A DNA stretch of 36,136 bases from Deltaproteobacteria bacterium (lineage in GTDB: Bacteria > Desulfobacterota > GWC2-55-46), in assembly GCA_016213015.1 (NCBI GenBank), contig JACRCE010000002.1, positions 1 to 36,136 on the forward strand. The letters are read 5' to 3'. A program made the translations under genes and the position numbers. Numbering within the stretch: the stretch's first letter is position 1; the number at the start of each line of letters is the position of its first letter. The notes under the pieces were generated by a model. It was given only the letters and a program-made list of their open reading frames with translations. It was not told the DNA's origin and did no database searches. Shown here in pieces: positions 35,541-36,136 of the stretch.

Positions 35541-36136
35541 ATGCTAAGGGATAGGTTTTACTTAAAAATAGTTGCGGTTGTTATCATTTTAGTTGCCGCA
35601 CTTTATTTTTTCCGCGTTTCGCAAGAGGCCCTTGCCACAAACGGCGCATTCCCCTCGACCAAGCACGGCGGCGGCACGACCGACGGGGAAACGCCTTGCG
35701 CCGGAGGCGTGAACAGAGGGCTTGGCGTGGACTACGGCGGGGACTGCACGACCGCGGCCACGACAAACGCATACAATAGCGGCAATACCGCGGCAGGCAC
35801 ATATAAGTCCGGCGAGTGCAACCACTGCCACGAACTCCATTCAAGTTTCGGCGGGGCCGAACCTTATCCGAATACAAGCTCCTTCACACAGCAATATCTT
35901 CTCTTCAATCTTCCCACGACCACGGCCGGAGGATACGCCGAGCTTTGCTGGTACTGCCATGACCGCATGTCCAACATAAAGCGGCTCCGGAAGCGGCCTT
36001 GGCGTAGGCAGGTGGGGCTTTTATCAGGGTCAAACGGCCTATAAGGCGTCGAGCCACTACGTCAACTACACAAACATGTACTGGCCGGGCACGACCGGGG
36101 ACCCGGTAACAATATACCCAAGGCAGAACCGGTCAA
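35541..36136 (+). pseudogene. Secreted multiheme c-type cytochrome-like gene, frameshifted and cut by window end
   Basis: From ATG 35541 the product begins MLRDRFYLKIVAVVIILVAA, a signal peptide or membrane anchor, then a Gly/Thr-rich exported region. Two CxxCH haem-binding motifs follow: CNHCH (35817-35831) and CWYCH (35946-35960). After CHDRMSN the frame changes. Dropping one A of the AAA at 35978-35980 restores ISGSGSGLG, WGFYQGQTAYKASSHYVNY and TIYPR to the window end. As given, the frame instead ends at 36044. A TTG at 35475 would lengthen the start by 22 residues; neither start has a clear ribosome-binding site. Such proteins usually work in periplasmic or extracellular electron transfer. 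More haem motifs may lie beyond the window. Confidence 0.7.

Overview
The window is one continuous housekeeping super-cluster on the + strand: the end of one tuf gene, rpmG, tRNA-Trp, secE, nusG, rplKAJL, rpoBC, then the str (rpsL, rpsG, fusA, tuf), S10, spc and alpha ribosomal-protein blocks, closing with an HU-family gene and an intrinsic terminator. A second unit then begins: a sigma-54-type promoter, a bidirectional terminator, and a secreted multiheme-cytochrome-like gene that runs off the window. The gene order, two tuf copies flanking the beta operon, tRNA-Trp before secE, RpoB/RpoC of about 1380/1372 residues and a CxxCH cytochrome all fit a Deltaproteobacteria/Desulfobacterota-like bacterium. 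The placement is inferred from layout; a Nitrospirota-like or other related lineage is not excluded. Codon use favours AGG (Arg) and ATA (Ile), and TTG start codons are frequent.

Layout: 1-119 tuf 3' end; 200-349 rpmG; 509-585 tRNA-Trp; 658-1386 secE-nusG; 1728-4143 rplK, rplA, rplJ, rplL; 4353-12675 rpoB, rpoC; a near-consensus sigma-70 promoter at 12743-12771; 12985-17418 rpsL, rpsG, fusA and a broken tuf; 17479-23572 rpsJ to rplN; 23790-29249 rplX to secY; 29290-30934 adk, map, infA; 30985-33896 rpmJ, rpsM, rpsK, rpsD, rpoA; 34095-34970 rplQ and HU; 34971-35540 terminators and regulatory DNA; 35541-36136 frameshifted cytochrome. The genes supply RNA polymerase, elongation factors, most proteins of both ribosomal subunits, the Sec channel and the adenylate kinase/methionine aminopeptidase pair that usually rides with secY.

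The coding content is conventional; the unusual material is between and at the ends of genes. At least three families of palindromic elements lie in the leaders of ribosomal-protein genes and mostly stop 15-24 nt before a start codon: (i) hairpins ending in GTGGATTGAAAC that look like solitary type I-C CRISPR repeats (before rpmG, before the L10 leader, weaker before rplB); (ii) a CAGATGCG/TTTTTCAACAGCC inverted-repeat family (before rplK, inside the L10 leader RNA, before rpmC), whose paired ends covary between copies; (iii) a 142-bp GCCTCTAAAAATT palindrome family (before rplX and rplQ, with a minimal 36-bp form before rpsL).

Other oddities are a nonsense codon in the second tuf at a normally conserved Tyr, 119 bp of perfect tuf-tuf identity that stops at the stop codon, a four-Cys insertion in EF-Tu, a fossil duplicate of the 3' end of rpsN, a candidate short sigma-54-driven RNA, and a one-base frameshift in the cytochrome gene.
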